Source: Hevea brasiliensis (Eukaryota > Streptophyta > Magnoliopsida > Malpighiales > Euphorbiaceae). Taken from it: a stretch of DNA of 64,000 bases. Below, piece after piece: positions 31,901-42,850 of this stretch. Within the stretch, counting starts at the first letter, position 1, and each line of letters opens with the position of its first letter. The notes below the pieces were generated by a model. It searched no databases and had not been told where the DNA came from. It saw nothing but the letters and a program-made list of their open reading frames with translations. A program made the translations under genes and the position numbers. The stretch spans positions 44,417,593 to 44,481,592 of the forward strand of contig NC_079496.1 of NCBI RefSeq assembly GCF_030052815.1, in the 5' to 3' direction.

Positions 31901-33523
31901 GTGATAGACACCCAAGTGGGGAGTCCAGCACTGAGGGACATCCCTACTGTATGTGATTTTCCGGATGTATTTCCTGATGAATTGCCAGGATTACCTCCAG
32001 AAAGAGAAGTGCAGTTTGAAATTGATGTTATGCCTGGTGTGGACCCAATCTCCATAACGCCATATAGAATGGCGCCAGCAGAATTGAAAGAATTGAAAGT
32101 GCAATTACAAGAGTTGCTTGACAAGGGCTTTATTCGCCCTAGTGTATCACCTTGGGGAGCGCCAGTGTTGTTTGTAAAGAAGAAAGATGGCACTCTCCGG
32201 TTATGCATTGACTATCGGCAGTTGAATAAGGTGACAATAAAGAACAGATATCCATTGCCCCGTATTGATGACTTGTTTGATCAATTGAAGGGTGCAGCTG
32301 TGTTCTCCAAAATTGACTTGAGATCAGGTTATTATCAGCTGAAAGTACAAGAGCAGAGTATTCCTAAAACTGCCTTCAGAACCCGCTATGGCCATTATGA
32401 ATTCCTAGTCATGCCATTCGGGTTAACTAATGCTCCGGCTGCTTTTATGGATCTGATGAACACTATCTTCATACCATACCTCGACCAGTTTGTTGTGGTA
32501 TTCATAGATGATATATTGGTCTATTCGAGGAATGCAGAAGAGCATGATAGACATCTGCGGATTGTACTGCAGACTTTGAGAGAGAAACAGCTATATGCCA
32601 AATTATCGAAGTGTGAATTTTGGTTGAAAGAAATATCTTTCTTGGGGCATGTAGTATCAGAAGAGGGCATTAAGGTAGATCCAAGTAAGATTGAAGCTAT
32701 CCTTAATTGGAGGCCACCCAGAAATGTCACAGAAATTCACAGTTTTCTGGGTTTAGCTGGATACTACCGTAGATTTTTGAAGGGATTCTCCATATTGGCA
32801 TCTCCATTGACCAAGTTGCTTAGAAAGGATGTGAAATTTCAGTGGACGGACAAATGCCAGCAAAGTTTTGATGAATTGAAGAGATGTTTGACTGAAGCTC
32901 CAGTCCTGACTTTACCTATACCGGGTAAAGAATATACAGTTTACAGTGATGCTTCTCACAATGGGTTAGGTTGTGTGTTGATGCAAGATCGAAATGTCAT
33001 TGCCTATGGATCACGCCAGCTGAAACCGCATGAGAGGAACTATCCAACACATGATTTGGAGCTTGCAGCTATTGCATTTGCTCTTAAGATCTGGAGGCAT
33101 TATTTGTATGGGGAGAAGTGCTACATCTATACAGATCATAAGAGTTTGAAGTATTTGGGCACCCAAAAAGAGTTGAATTTGAGACAGAGGAGATGGTTAG
33201 AGTTGATAAAAGACTATGATTGTCTGATAGACTATCAGCCAGGGAAAGCTAATGTTGTGGCTGACGCCTTAAGTCGCAAGACTGTGGCAAGTCTACGGGT
33301 TACTCCTTTGTCTTTGGTACATGAGTTGAGATCATTACATGCCAGCTTAGAGATTAATGATGAGGGACAGACAGCAATTGCATGGCATGTACAGCCAGTG
33401 TTAATTGATCAGATCAGAATGGCTGCTCAGAATGATGAAAAGTATCAGAAGCTGTTGGAAGAAGTCAGGCAGGGCAAGAAACCAGAATTCTCAATCAGAG
33501 ATGATGGTCTACTGCTACACTAG
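31901..33523 (+). CDS. Reverse transcriptase and RNase H of Y
   Basis: A 540-codon open stretch, the longest in the window. [22 protein letters not shown] near residue 55, [51 protein letters not shown] and the catalytic FIDD at residues 201-204. RNase [13 protein letters not shown] near residue 347, [32 protein letters not shown] and VADALSRKT, supplying the acidic active-site residues. It starts after an in-frame TGA and ends at a TAG where relatives have Gln (LLYQGRM), before the integrase. Domains are complete, but the polyprotein is not. Confidence 0.95.
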   Translation: MIDTQVGSPALRDIPTVCDFPDVFPDELPGLPPEREVQFEIDVMPGVDPISITPYRMAPAELKELKVQLQELLDKGFIRPSVSPWGAPVLFVKKKDGTLRLCIDYRQLNKVTIKNRYPLPRIDDLFDQLKGAAVFSKIDLRSGYYQLKVQEQSIPKTAFRTRYGHYEFLVMPFGLTNAPAAFMDLMNTIFIPYLDQFVVVFIDDILVYSRNAEEHDRHLRIVLQTLREKQLYAKLSKCEFWLKEISFLGHVVSEEGIKVDPSKIEAILNWRPPRNVTEIHSFLGLAGYYRRFLKGFSILASPLTKLLRKDVKFQWTDKCQQSFDELKRCLTEAPVLTLPIPGKEYTVYSDASHNGLGCVLMQDRNVIAYGSRQLKPHERNYPTHDLELAAIAFALKIWRHYLYGEKCYIYTDHKSLKYLGTQKELNLRQRRWLELIKDYDCLIDYQPGKANVVADALSRKTVASLRVTPLSLVHELRSLHASLEINDEGQTAIAWHVQPVLIDQIRMAAQNDEKYQKLLEEVRQGKKPEFSIRDDGLLLH

Positions 33524-34090
33524 GGCAGAATATGTGTTCCTAAGGATGTTGAATTGAGGAAGATCATTTTGAAGGAAGAACATGAGTTTCCTTTTGCTAT
33601 GCACCCTGGTGGTACAAAAATGTATAGAGGGCTAAAGGAGCATTACTAGTGGATGGGTTTGAAAAGAGATGTGGCAGAGTTTGTGTCTAAATGCCTAACT
33701 TGTCACCAAGTAAAGGCAGAGCATCAAGTACCTACTGGGTTGTTACATCCACTACCAGTACCAGAATGGAAATGGGAGAGAATAACGATGGATTTTGTGA
33801 TGGGACTTCCGAGGACACAGAAGAGTCATGATGCAGTTTGGGTCATTGTTGACAGACTGACTAAGTCTGCTCATTTTCTGCCAGTCCGGATGGATTATAG
33901 TTTGGAAAGATTGGCCAAGTTATATATCGATGAGATTGTGAGACTGCATGGAGTGCCAATATCCATCGTGTCAGACAGAGATCCTAGGTTCACTTCTAGA
34001 TTCTGGGGTAGTCTTCAGAGAGCCCTAGGAACTAGATTGAACTTCAGTACTGCATTCCACCCACGCATGCATGGCCACCCGATAGGGTAA
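33524..34090 (+). pseudogene. Integrase N-terminus and core of Y
   Basis: The HHCC zinc region spans about 33570-33720 ([22 protein letters not shown]). A TAG stands where relatives have Trp in HYWW (33647-33649). The core is open from 33653: [11 protein letters not shown] with the first Asp and [16 protein letters not shown] with the second. The frame is lost at the HPQTDGQSE motif near 34065, where the bases are disturbed. It has no intron, unlike W. Confidence 0.9.
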
Positions 34091-34829
34091 TTCAGATCTT
34101 GGAGGACATGCTACGGGCTTGTGTGATTAAGTTTGAGGGCAGTTGGGATACACACTTGCCTCTGATTGAGTTTGCTTACAACAACAGCTACCAATCAAGC
34201 ATTGGGATGCCTCCATATGAACCTTTGTATGGCAGAAAATGTAGAATCCCATTGTGTTGGGATGACGTGGGTGAAAGAAAGATGATTGGACCCGAAATTG
34301 TTCAGCAAACTGAGGAGAAGATCAGGGTGATCCGAGATCGACTTAAGACTGCATCTGATCGTCAAAAGTCCTACATTGATTTGAAGAGAAGAGATATTAA
34401 GTATGCAGTGGGTGAGAAAGTTTCCTCAAGGTTCCCCCTTGGAAGAGAATTATGAGATTCGGCAGAAAGGGGAAACTAAGTCCTCGTTTTATCGGGCCAT
34501 ATGAGGTTCTGGAAAGAGTGGGTCCTTTGGCATATCGGTTGGCACTACCTCCAGAGTTGGAGAAGATACATAATGTCTTCCATGTGTCTATGTTGAGGAG
34601 GTATCGATTAGACCCATCTCATGTACTACCAGTAGAGGAAATTGAAGTGAATCCAGACCTCACATATGAAGAAGAACCCATAGAGATTCTGGCTTATGAG
34701 GTGAAGCAGCTACGGAACAAGCAGATACCATTGGTAAAAGTGCTATGGAACCATCATTCGGGCCAAGAAGCTACTTGGGAACGAGAGGAGGACATGAGGA
34801 GACAACACCCACAACTGTTCAGAGATTGA
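34091..34829 (+). pseudogene. Integrase C-terminus and chromodomain-like tail of Y
   Basis: The first open part, 34099-34455, begins [17 protein letters not shown] and includes [14 protein letters not shown] small rearrangement near 34425 shifts the frame in VFLKVSPW. The second part, 34452-34829, has RKGKLSPRFIGPYEVLERVG, IHNVFHVSMLRRYR and the tail EVKQLRNKQIPLVKVLWNHH with QEATWE, the Tekay-type chromodomain pattern. It ends with TGA shortly before the polypurine tract. Confidence 0.92.
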
Positions 34830-34860
34830 TACCAGGTAAAATTTCGAGACGAAATTTATT

Positions 34861-34873
34861 TAAGGGGGGGAGA
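34861..34873 (+). promoter_or_regulatory. Polypurine tract of Y
   Basis: TAAGGGGGGGAGA immediately before the 3' LTR at 34876. Confidence 0.95.
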
Positions 34874-34875
34874 AT

Positions 34876-37800
34876 TGTAACACTCCCGGTTGCATAGCCT
34901 GGTAGATTTCACTGTTCCTGTGACTGGTGTCGGTCCGGACAATTAAGGGGATTAGGACCACACTTAAGACAACTTAAGAAGCCATAAACACAAATAATTA
35001 GTAATGTTTAATTAGTTGACTATAAATAAGAAAAACAGAACATAAGAAGTTAAATGAGCCGAGAGTCACAGCGATGAGTGACCTCCTCGGGAACGACTGC
35101 GAAATCATTTTAAACTCAAATTTTGAACCGTAAAAAGTGACGCTGCGGTCCTTAGGACCCTTATGAACACAGTGGAAAAAAGAAAATCACGAAAAAGAAC
35201 TGTTAAGCTACCAAATAATTAGGTCGTGAGCCGGAAGAAATATGGAATTATTTGCAAACCGGGATGAACCGGCGAGGGGCAATTTGGTCAATTGACCCCG
35301 AGAGCTGACTCCTGACCTAACTGTCAAATAAAATCGGAGAAAAGAAAATTTTGGAATTGAGAATTAAATTAAAGAACTAATAAAAAAATAAAAAAAAAAG
35401 AAAAAGAGATGAAAATGAAAAAGTCAAAAGTTATGACATCATGGATGATGCCATAACTAAATTAATAAATTGAATTATTTAATTGGGATTTTTTTTGTGG
35501 TCTTCCATAAATTAAATTAGATAAAGGAAAAGAAAAAAAAAAGAGAAACAAAGTCATCTTCCTCACCCTTGTGCCGCCCCATCTCTCCCTTTCATTCTCA
35601 CTCACTTGTTCCACCATTTTTAAGGACTAGAAAGCTTGAATTTCCTTACTTACTTCCATAAATTCACAAAGTCCCAACATTAAAAAATTCTCTTTACATG
35701 TTGAGGAAGCATTAGAGAGTAAAAAGAAGAAGAAACACTTGAAGGAAGTAAAGCCTAGAAACCCTCCAAGCAAGGTTAGTGTTTATCCCTTAAATTTTTC
35801 TTTATATTAATGATTAACTATTTGTATTAAGTTGGAATTTGATGAAAGTTAAAACAAAATGTTAAGATAAGGGATCATAAAGATTTCAGCCAACATGGGT
35901 ATGAGGGTATTGTTTCATGGTTTGATTGACTTAAATGAGTATATGAACCTTAAGTAGTTGAGTTATTATGGTTTAAGGCTTTGAAAGTAGTTAAACACAA
36001 TGAATTAGTGAGATTAGGGTTTGAATGTTAGGGTTAGTGAACCAAAATTTGGAGAAATGCATAAATGGCATGTTTGACCTATTGTGAAGTGAAATAATGG
36101 TCAATTATGACCAAATGGATTGTGTGAGAATGTTAGGAAATTAAACCAAATTCGTAGGTTAATGGTCATGCTGCTGGCAGCATGACCAAACCCACTTTGA
36201 AGGACCAAAACTCAAATTTTACAAGTCCAATTGATATGCCACCAATTGGAGATGAAAATAGACATAAAATAGCACAATTTTCATTAAGGAACCATGCCCA
36301 AAAAATGACCAAAACTTAGTGAAACAATTGACCAAAGTGAAGTGAGAGCAGGCTGCCACTGCACCAAACTGACCAAATGAACAGTAACTGTTCATTTGGT
36401 CATAACTCGAACTAGGAACGTCAAATTGACCTGAAATTTTACCAGAAATTAGATAAGACATAGATCTAAAATTTTCATGAAGAACACCACCCCAAATTAT
36501 GCCATTAACCCATTCAAATTATTGAGCAAAGTTAAGTTAGCAAACCTGCAACTCTGCAGATTTTCAATTGAGCAGTAATGTTTGGATGGCTATAACTCTC
36601 TCTAGGAAACTCGGATTTAGGCGATTCTTGAACCGATGGAAACCTAAGATATAGTAGAACATTTCATATGAAGAAAGTTAGACCAAATTATGAACTTAAC
36701 TTAATCAAATTACTGACCAAAGTTGGATCAAAATCTGCCAGAACCCAAAATACTAGTATGAATAGTACACGTGAACAGTAAATTTATTTTGGCCATAACT
36801 TGAGCTACAAAACTCCGATTGAGGTGATCCAAAAATGAGAATACACTTAAGACAATAAGGAGAATTTTCTATGAAGGAAGTTTTGTCAAATTCCAACAGT
36901 AGATCTACCAATGGAACAGTGCAACTTCGGAGCACCAAAACCGAAAATTGGCAATTTTGCCAAAATGACCTAAGCTTTGAGAAAATGACCAAAATCAACA
37001 AGTTTAATGACCAAAATGTGGTATGTGGGTGAAGTTGGAGTTCCCATACCTATTAAGTCTTAGAAAGTCAACTATTTGACTTGAATAGTACAGTGAATAG
37101 TAACCCAAAACACAAAATTTAAAGAACGTCGAATTTAGCACGTTAGAACTAGGTAATTGTGAAGCTAAATTTATTTTGAATTTATGTTAAGTTCTAGTAC
37201 TGAAACATTGTAAAATTGTGTGTTTCAGTTGAAAAGAATATCGGGAAGGAACCCGAGGAACCGAGTCGAGGCTAAGGGACGACTCGTTTGAGGTTTGTGC
37301 ACAACATCACCATGTTTTAAAGTTTATTGATAAAGTGAATGAAATATGTATTTTACATTTGCTTCGAATTGTTGAAAATTTATTTGTGACATTATTTATG
37401 ATGTTTGATCTAAATTGTTGAAAGTTATTGTGTATATTTGAAATGACAATGTTTAGCAAATTGTTAAGATAAGTTTTGAAACCACAGTGTCATGACCATA
37501 TATTTGAACACATCACTAGCACGACTAGTGGGGGTAATTAGTTTCGAATTTTGATTCCTTCTCTGGAGAAGTGTTGAGGTGTGCCAGTAGAAGAGCATGT
37601 GAATGGATATCCATATATTTGAGCTAGCTAGCCTTGTGATGTGATTTCTCTTTAGCCTTTGGCTATCGAGATTCATGTGATTTCTCTTTAGCCTCTGGCT
37701 ATTGAGATTCTATTTGTTGCAAATGGCATGATCTAACTGTGGGTTTTATGAAATGTGTTTTGATACTTTGAAATGAACTTGGTTCGTATTAAAATCTCAT

Positions 37801-38625
37801 GATTTATGTTTTGTGTTTAATGCGCATGTTTAGCCAAAATTTTGAATAAATGTGATTTAAGTTTTACATAAAGATTATTTTAGTATGTTGTGCACCACTG
37901 AGTCCTAGTACTCAGCGATAGCTTCTATTGCTGTCGCAGATACAGAGACTAGAGGAGCAACAGACTGAGCTGCTGAGGATTGAGTATCGTTCTGCTTTGA
38001 AGCTATCGGGTATAATTTATACCCTGATCGTAAATATTATTTTGATGTATGTAATGCACAGAAATGTATGGACATGTGAAGATGGGTTTTGAGCAGCTTG
38101 TACAAAATCTGTATAAAATTTGTAATAAATTTTAGTTTGGATTTTCTTAATGCAAATTTTTGTATGATGACTACATAAATTATTTATCTAAAAAAAAAAT
38201 ATGAATTTATGAAATTGATTGACTATACATTGAGGACTATTGAATTTTGACTTGAGAAATTTATTGAAATGATTGTAAAATTGATTGAGTTTGATTGTGA
38301 AACCGAAGTAGTGGTTGAGAAAAACTTTTAGAAGTGCTTTTTACAGGTATTTGAAGAACAGTTTTCTCAAAATACAGAGGAAACTCTGTCAAAATTTTTA
38401 TAAAATTTGCGGAAAACTAAAATGGACCAAAAATATTAACTAGTTTTAATTTTAACTAAATGTTTTAAATGCCTATTAGACAATGCTCACCACTTAACAA
38501 AAGTAAGAAAATTGATTTAAAATCCTTTGTAGGGTACTTAATGAGTTATCGGTAGGTGAAGTTCGGTAATTCGTTAGGTATTCTACGGGATCATGTTATG
38601 CCTTACAGAGGGGTAAGGTGTGACA
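34876..38625 (+). mobile_element. 3' LTR of Y (3750 bp)
   Basis: Near-identical to 15226-18973. It ends GGTGTGACA and is followed by the target duplication ttatt and the last piece of the X LTR. The two-hairpin block is at 37891-37938. Confidence 0.96.
37891..37938 (+). promoter_or_regulatory. Two-hairpin block, Y 3' LTR
   Basis: Identical in plan to the 5' LTR block at 18241-18287. Confidence 0.7.
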
Positions 38626-38767
38626 TTATTTTTCCTTTGTTTTTCTTGTATTTCATTATTTTATGTCTTCTCACTCATATCGAAGTGTAGTTCTAGGCAT
38701 CCTAGCTGTCCGGACAACACTGGTCACTGGAACAGTAGAACGCACTATCGAACTTAGGGGTGTTACA
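38626..38767 (-). mobile_element. 3' LTR of X, segment 3 (U3 start)
   Basis: It continues the X LTR after Y and matches the right LTR near 45591-45670, but is longer. It carries the CTGTCCGGACA palindrome (about 38706) and ends GGTGTTACA next to the X polypurine tract. Confidence 0.94.
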
Positions 38768-38770
38768 ATT

Positions 38771-38783
38771 CTCCCCCCCTTAA
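38771..38783 (-). promoter_or_regulatory. Polypurine tract of X
   Basis: A purine run (TAAGGGGGGGAG on the minus strand) next to the 3' LTR. Confidence 0.92.
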
Positions 38784-38829
38784 AATAAATTTCCTCTCGA
38801 AATTTTACCTGGCATTAGTCTCTGAACAG

Positions 38830-39363
38830 CTATGGGTGCTGTCTCCTCATATCCTCTTCACGTTCCCTAGTAGCTTCCTGGCCTGAATGATGGTTCCACA
38901 AAGACTTTAACTGTGTGTAATCGTTATTCCTCAGCTGCTTCACCTCATAAGCTAGAATTTCTATGGGTTCTTCCTCATAGGAGAGGTCTGGATTTACCTC
39001 AATCTCTTCAACTGATAGTATATGAGATGGGTCTGATCTGTACCTCCTTAACATGGACACATGGAAGACACTGTGTATCCTTGCTAACCTCGGAGGTAAT
39101 GCCAACCGATATGCCAAAGGACCCACTCTTTCCAGAACCTCATATGGTCCGATGAAATGAGGACTCAGTTTCCCCTTTCTGCCAAATCTCATAATCCTCT
39201 TCCAAGGAGAAACTTTGAGGAATACCTTATCACCTACTGCATATTCAATATCTCTTCTCTTCAGACCAACATAGGACTTCTGATGGTCTGATGCAGCCTT
39301 GAGTCTATCTCTGATCAATCTGATCTTTTCCTCTGTCTGCTGAACAATTTCTGGCCCAATCAT
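38830..39363 (-). pseudogene. Integrase C-terminus and chromodomain-like tail of X
   Basis: A 177-codon open stretch beginning MIGPEIVQQTEEKI. It contains the GPYEVLERVG region and the VFHVSMLRRYR motif. The tail is recognisable (EVKQLRN and HHSGQEAT), but the core of the chromodomain strand reads NDYTQLKSLW instead of KQIPLVKVLW, so that segment was replaced or scrambled in place. The frame ends early at RRQHP. Confidence 0.88.
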
Positions 39364-39868
39364 CTTCCTTTCACCTACTTCATCCTAACATAGGGGAGTT
39401 CTGTACTTCCTGCCATACAAAGCTTCCTATGGAGGCATTCCAATGCTTGATTGGTAGCTGTTGTTATAAGCAAACTCAATCAAAGGCAAGTGTGTATCCC
39501 AACTACCTTCAAACTCAATCACACAAGCCCGTAGCATATTCTCCAATATCTGAATTACCCTCTCAGACTGGCCATCTATCTGTGGGTGGAATGCCGTGCT
39601 GAAGTTCAATCTAGTTCCTAGGGCTCTCTGAAGACTATCCCAGAATCTAGAAGTGAACCTAGGATCTCTGCCTGATACAATCGATACTGGCACTCCATGT
39701 AGTTTTACAATTGTACAATCTGGCCAATCTTCTCAGGCTATAGTCCATCGGAACTGGCAAAAAGTGAGCAAACTTGGTTAGTCTATCAACTATAACCCAT
39801 ACTGCATCATGACTATTCTGTGTCCTCGAAAGTCTCATTACAAAATCCATAGTTATCTGTTCCCTTAC
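39364..39868 (-). pseudogene. Integrase core of X
   Basis: Pieces at 39850-39659 (start MDFVMRLSRTQ, with RLTK) and 39693-39427 ([31 protein letters not shown]). In this copy the second catalytic Asp motif reads SGRD instead of SDRD. The HHCC zinc domain, RNase H and RT that should precede the core are missing. The homology stops near 39868. Confidence 0.87.
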
Positions 39869-40140
39869 AATGTTTCATAGGGTGCCACTTGTATGCTAGC
39901 TTGACACTTATTATTATAAACAAATTCTATTAGTGGGAGGTATCTGTCCCATCTCCCCTCGGATTCAATGACACAAGTTCTCAATTTATTCTTGAGGGCT
40001 TATCACATATTACAGGTTATTATTATCATTTCATTTCATTATTTATAGAAACTCAATGAGTTTCAAAATTTACCTGAATCACTTGTTTCGACTGTCCATC
40101 CGTCTGAGGATGATAAGTCGTACTGATATCTCTAAGCTTA
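39869..40140 (-). pseudogene. Second, gamma-like integrase fragment in X
   Basis: It repeats a part of the integrase already present at 39427-39690 but resembles W (24361-24620), not X. It has the region of FAYNNSYQ, the CVIE motif, the 74-nt insert at the same codon, and the DGQSE/PQTDG region. It is strongly diverged. It indicates that part of another lineage was joined into X by recombination or insertion. Confidence 0.7.
40000..40073 (-). other. Relic of the integrase intron in X
   Basis: Aligned with 24496-24569, this AT-rich 74-nt insert starts GTAAAT after CAG on the minus strand. The acceptor has changed from CAG to TAA. Same position and length as in W. Confidence 0.6.
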
Positions 40141-40720
40141 TAGCAATTACTGTGGTACAGGTAATTCACATTAATGTAACCGAGTCACTGACTCTAGCAA
40201 CCTTACAAGTGTAGTCGTTTGATAGGCTAGTTCTAAAGTTTTAAATTTCTGACTAAAATTTTCACATTTATTTCCAGTAATAGTACTTTATTCGGGTGCA
40301 ATTGTATCAATTTATAGATTACTTACAAATATTCTTAATTTATTGTATCACGAGGAAGCACGTAGCTCTACACAATAATCCCGTGTCGGTACTGTAATTT
40401 GTAGCTTACAATACAAACATCGAGAACATTATATAGTCACTACGTTATAACCTCATGGACTAGATTTTCTAACATCTTATCTTTCTCGAATCCACTAATA
40501 TCCTAAACCGATTCTAATTACAATATCCACTAATAATTACTAACAGTAACATCTTTGCCCTCATCTAGAGCAATTCTATTACTGTAACTTACTTTTAGGT
40601 CCTCTTGCCTTACATTAAGTCGGCTCGCTAATTAGCTTTATAATTTATGGTATGTTAAAAAATACTTTTAGCTAACAATTCTTTCAAAATTAATGTCAAT
40701 CATACTTGTTATTGTAGTTT
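40141..40720. other. Unidentified AT-rich stretch inside X
   Basis: It lies between the integrase fragment and the protease relic, where RT and RNase H should be. No open reading frame or recognisable motif was seen. It may be decayed polyprotein or foreign filler. Confidence 0.5.
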
Positions 40721-40950
40721 TAATCCTAAAAGACTAGTCACTAACGCATCAAAATTTATTTCCCTGTAAAGGAATAGCAACAAAACATAGAATTCTAACA
40801 CTAACATATAAATAAGTAGTGCTGGGATCAAATAATAACTTATTGTTTCTTTCAAAAATTAAGAACTTACCAGCAGCTACATCCGAAGTTTCTGCTCTTT
40901 CTCCTTGGCGCATAGTCCTCTGACTGGTGCACTACTATATTCGGGTTGAT
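40721..40950 (-). pseudogene. Protease relic of X
   Basis: On the minus strand, MRQ near 40912, an LFDPSTTYLY-like version of the active site near 40830 (the Gly of DPGST is lost), and a decayed VTSP region near 40740. Mutations make it non-functional. Confidence 0.72.
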
Positions 40951-40993
40951 TCACTGTGTTATAGTGGTGAGGAGTACCAACTCTATTTCTATC

Positions 40994-41530
40994 TCAACTC
41001 TGACTGACGGTCTGTGGACTCCGGAGAGCAGATCGAGGTGCTCTAGAACAATCTTTAGCAAAGTGTCCAAGTTTTCTACAATTGAAGCAGGCTCCAGAGG
41101 CCTTACGATAAATACCTCCATGTAGCTTACCACAAACAGGGCAGAAACGGGCACAATAGGAACTTCTGGTTGTTTGACGACTAGATCTTGGTGTTCTCTG
41201 CCCTAATGATCCGCCTCTGTCATATCTCTGAGCTCGGGGTTCCTCAAATTCTTTTCTCTTCCCCAAATTACTGCTCGAGTTCTGACCCGTAGATTTCTCC
41301 CCCTTTCCTATTTCACACTGCCCTTGCGGGGGTTGGGTCTGTACTTGGGCTTGGGCTGACAGATTATCAGCCATTTGTTGGAAGAAAGTGGCCATTTGCT
41401 GGGCCATTTGTGCAGTAATTTGTACTGGTAAAACTGGTACAGTCGGGCCATCGACACTTTGTGGAGTTGGGGCCTCAACTTGTACTTCTGCCATCACGGA
41501 CTGTTCTATTGTCTCATTCTTCTCTTCCAT
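40994..41530 (-). CDS. Shortened Gag of X: N-terminus fused in frame to the zinc-knuckle region
   Basis: A 178-codon open frame beginning MEEKNETIEQS. The Gln/Ala/Met-rich N-terminus (AQMAQQMATFFQQMADN) runs to QGQCE. It then continues in frame at IGKGEKSTGQNSSSN, skipping the whole capsid core (roughly 160 residues in A1 and Y). The Arg/Ser-rich region and an intact CCHC knuckle CFNCRKLGHFAKDC follow, with the accompanying CPVCGKLHGG. It would be a small RNA-binding protein without the capsid fold. Whether it is translated is unknown. Confidence 0.82.
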   Translation of the reverse strand: MEEKNETIEQSVMAEVQVEAPTPQSVDGPTVPVLPVQITAQMAQQMATFFQQMADNLSAQAQVQTQPPQGQCEIGKGEKSTGQNSSSNLGKRKEFEEPRAQRYDRGGSLGQRTPRSSRQTTRSSYCARFCPVCGKLHGGIYRKASGACFNCRKLGHFAKDCSRAPRSALRSPQTVSQS

Positions 41531-41629
41531 ATCTTTTCACAAGATTTTCTATTCCTTTACAACCAACATAAGGAGATTCCTCTCCATTAGTTCATATTTA
41601 TAGTGTAAATGTACTATATGTATCAAATA

Positions 41630-41643
41630 TTTGAGCAGTTGTA
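41630..41643 (-). promoter_or_regulatory. Leader site exactly complementary to the X LTR
   Basis: Reads TACAACTGCTCAAA on the minus strand and pairs over 14 nt with TTTGAGCAGTTGTA in the LTR (42167-42180). The primer-binding site lies between the two arms. Confidence 0.65.
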
Positions 41644-41700
41644 GTTATCGACAAAAAGATTTGAAATTCACAGTTCGAAATTTACTTTAAAACCATTATT

Positions 41701-41709
41701 CTGATACCA
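41701..41709 (-). promoter_or_regulatory. Primer-binding site of X, altered
   Basis: TGGTATCAG matches initiator tRNA-Met over nine bases, then diverges (AATA instead of AGC). It lies 7 bases from the LTR. Confidence 0.85.
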
Positions 41710-42306
41710 CTAAACATGTCACACCCTACTCCCCTGTAAGATGTAATATGATCCCGTAGTACATCTAATGAATTACCGTACTTCGCCTACCGATAATCCA
41801 TTAAATATACTACAAGGGATTTTAAAACAATTTTCATGAAATTTAAATCATCGATTAAAATCTGGTGTTATAAAATTTTTTTCAAAATTTCGACAAAGTG
41901 CCAGTTGTATTTTGAGAAAACAGTTCTTCAAAACCTGCAAAGAACACACTCCTAATATGTTTTCTCAAATACAACTTCAATAACTTCATTTGAACCCATA
42001 ATTCAAATCTCAACAATCAAATCAATCTCCTCATAAAAGAAACATTTCATTGATTATAAGACTCAAAATTAATATTACAAAACTATTCAGATAAATGAAA
42101 CCCCAAATTTACATTTACAATAATTTACATTTAATTATATACCAAAATATTTTACAAGAATTTTTATACAACTGCTCAAATAATTTACATACATATTATT
42201 ACATGCATACATCAAAACCTATGCACATGGGTATACCTATGATATACCTGAAGCTGATCTGAATGTGTCTTCAAAGAAACTTACTCACTACTCTATGCTC
42301 TTCTTA

Positions 42307-42353
42307 CCTGCGACAGCATACAAAGCTATCGCTGAGTGGTGAACTCAGTGGTG
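42307..42353 (-). promoter_or_regulatory. Two-hairpin block, X 5' LTR
   Basis: Same as 11920-11967, with GCTGTCGCAGGTA after the second stem on the minus strand. Confidence 0.65.
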
Positions 42354-42811
42354 CACAACTATAATTTAAAACATAGTACAATATACATTGACAAAATTTA
42401 CAGCAAATAATTTGAAAATCTGAATACTCATCAAATTCCAAAACTCAAAATATTCATTGCCAATAATATAAATCATTTGTATAAAATGACTTTGATCACG
42501 AAATTCAATTTATCAAATCATAACTAACCATTTAAGGTAGTTCCAACAAAATCAATTATACATAAATCATAACTGAAATCACAATTCTTTACTATTCAAA
42601 AACATTCTGTGTCTCAAAAACCATGTTGTATCTCAAAAACCACGCTGTATCTCAAAAATCATGCTGTCTCTCAAAAATCATTCTTTATCTCACTAACTAA
42701 TCAAGACTAATCCGAAAGGGCCATATTTGAAGTGATTCTAAATCCCTATGGTCGGGGAGGTCGAATCATCGTGTACAGTACACATCACAATAATGAATCT
42801 TCCGCAAGGGC

Positions 42812-42814
<3 letters not shown>

Positions 42815-42848
<34 letters not shown>
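42815..42848 (+). repeat. A34 homopolymer
   Basis: An uninterrupted run of 34 A. The sister LTR has CAAT followed by about ten A at 12463-12476, so the tract expanded in one copy (or is a sequencing artefact). Confidence 0.9.

Positions 42849-42850
<2 letters not shown>

Larger units (their letters stand above)
15226..38625 (+). mobile_element. Element Y: complete beta-family chromovirus with W nested inside
   Basis: A full plus-strand element with 3.75-kb LTRs at both ends, a primer-binding site, gag, protease, RT, RNase H, integrase, a chromodomain-like tail and a polypurine tract. It sits in the left LTR of X. Its flanks are ttact (15221-15225) and ttatt (38626-38630). The uninterrupted site in the right X LTR reads ttatt near 45591, so the left copy has one change. 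Net length without W is about 12.4 kb. Confidence 0.96.

Noticed and set aside
40860..40900. A GT-starting stretch in the X protease relic that looked like an intron
   Set aside because: Aligned with Y (20440-20480) it is ordinary divergence with similar length, and no acceptor is seen.
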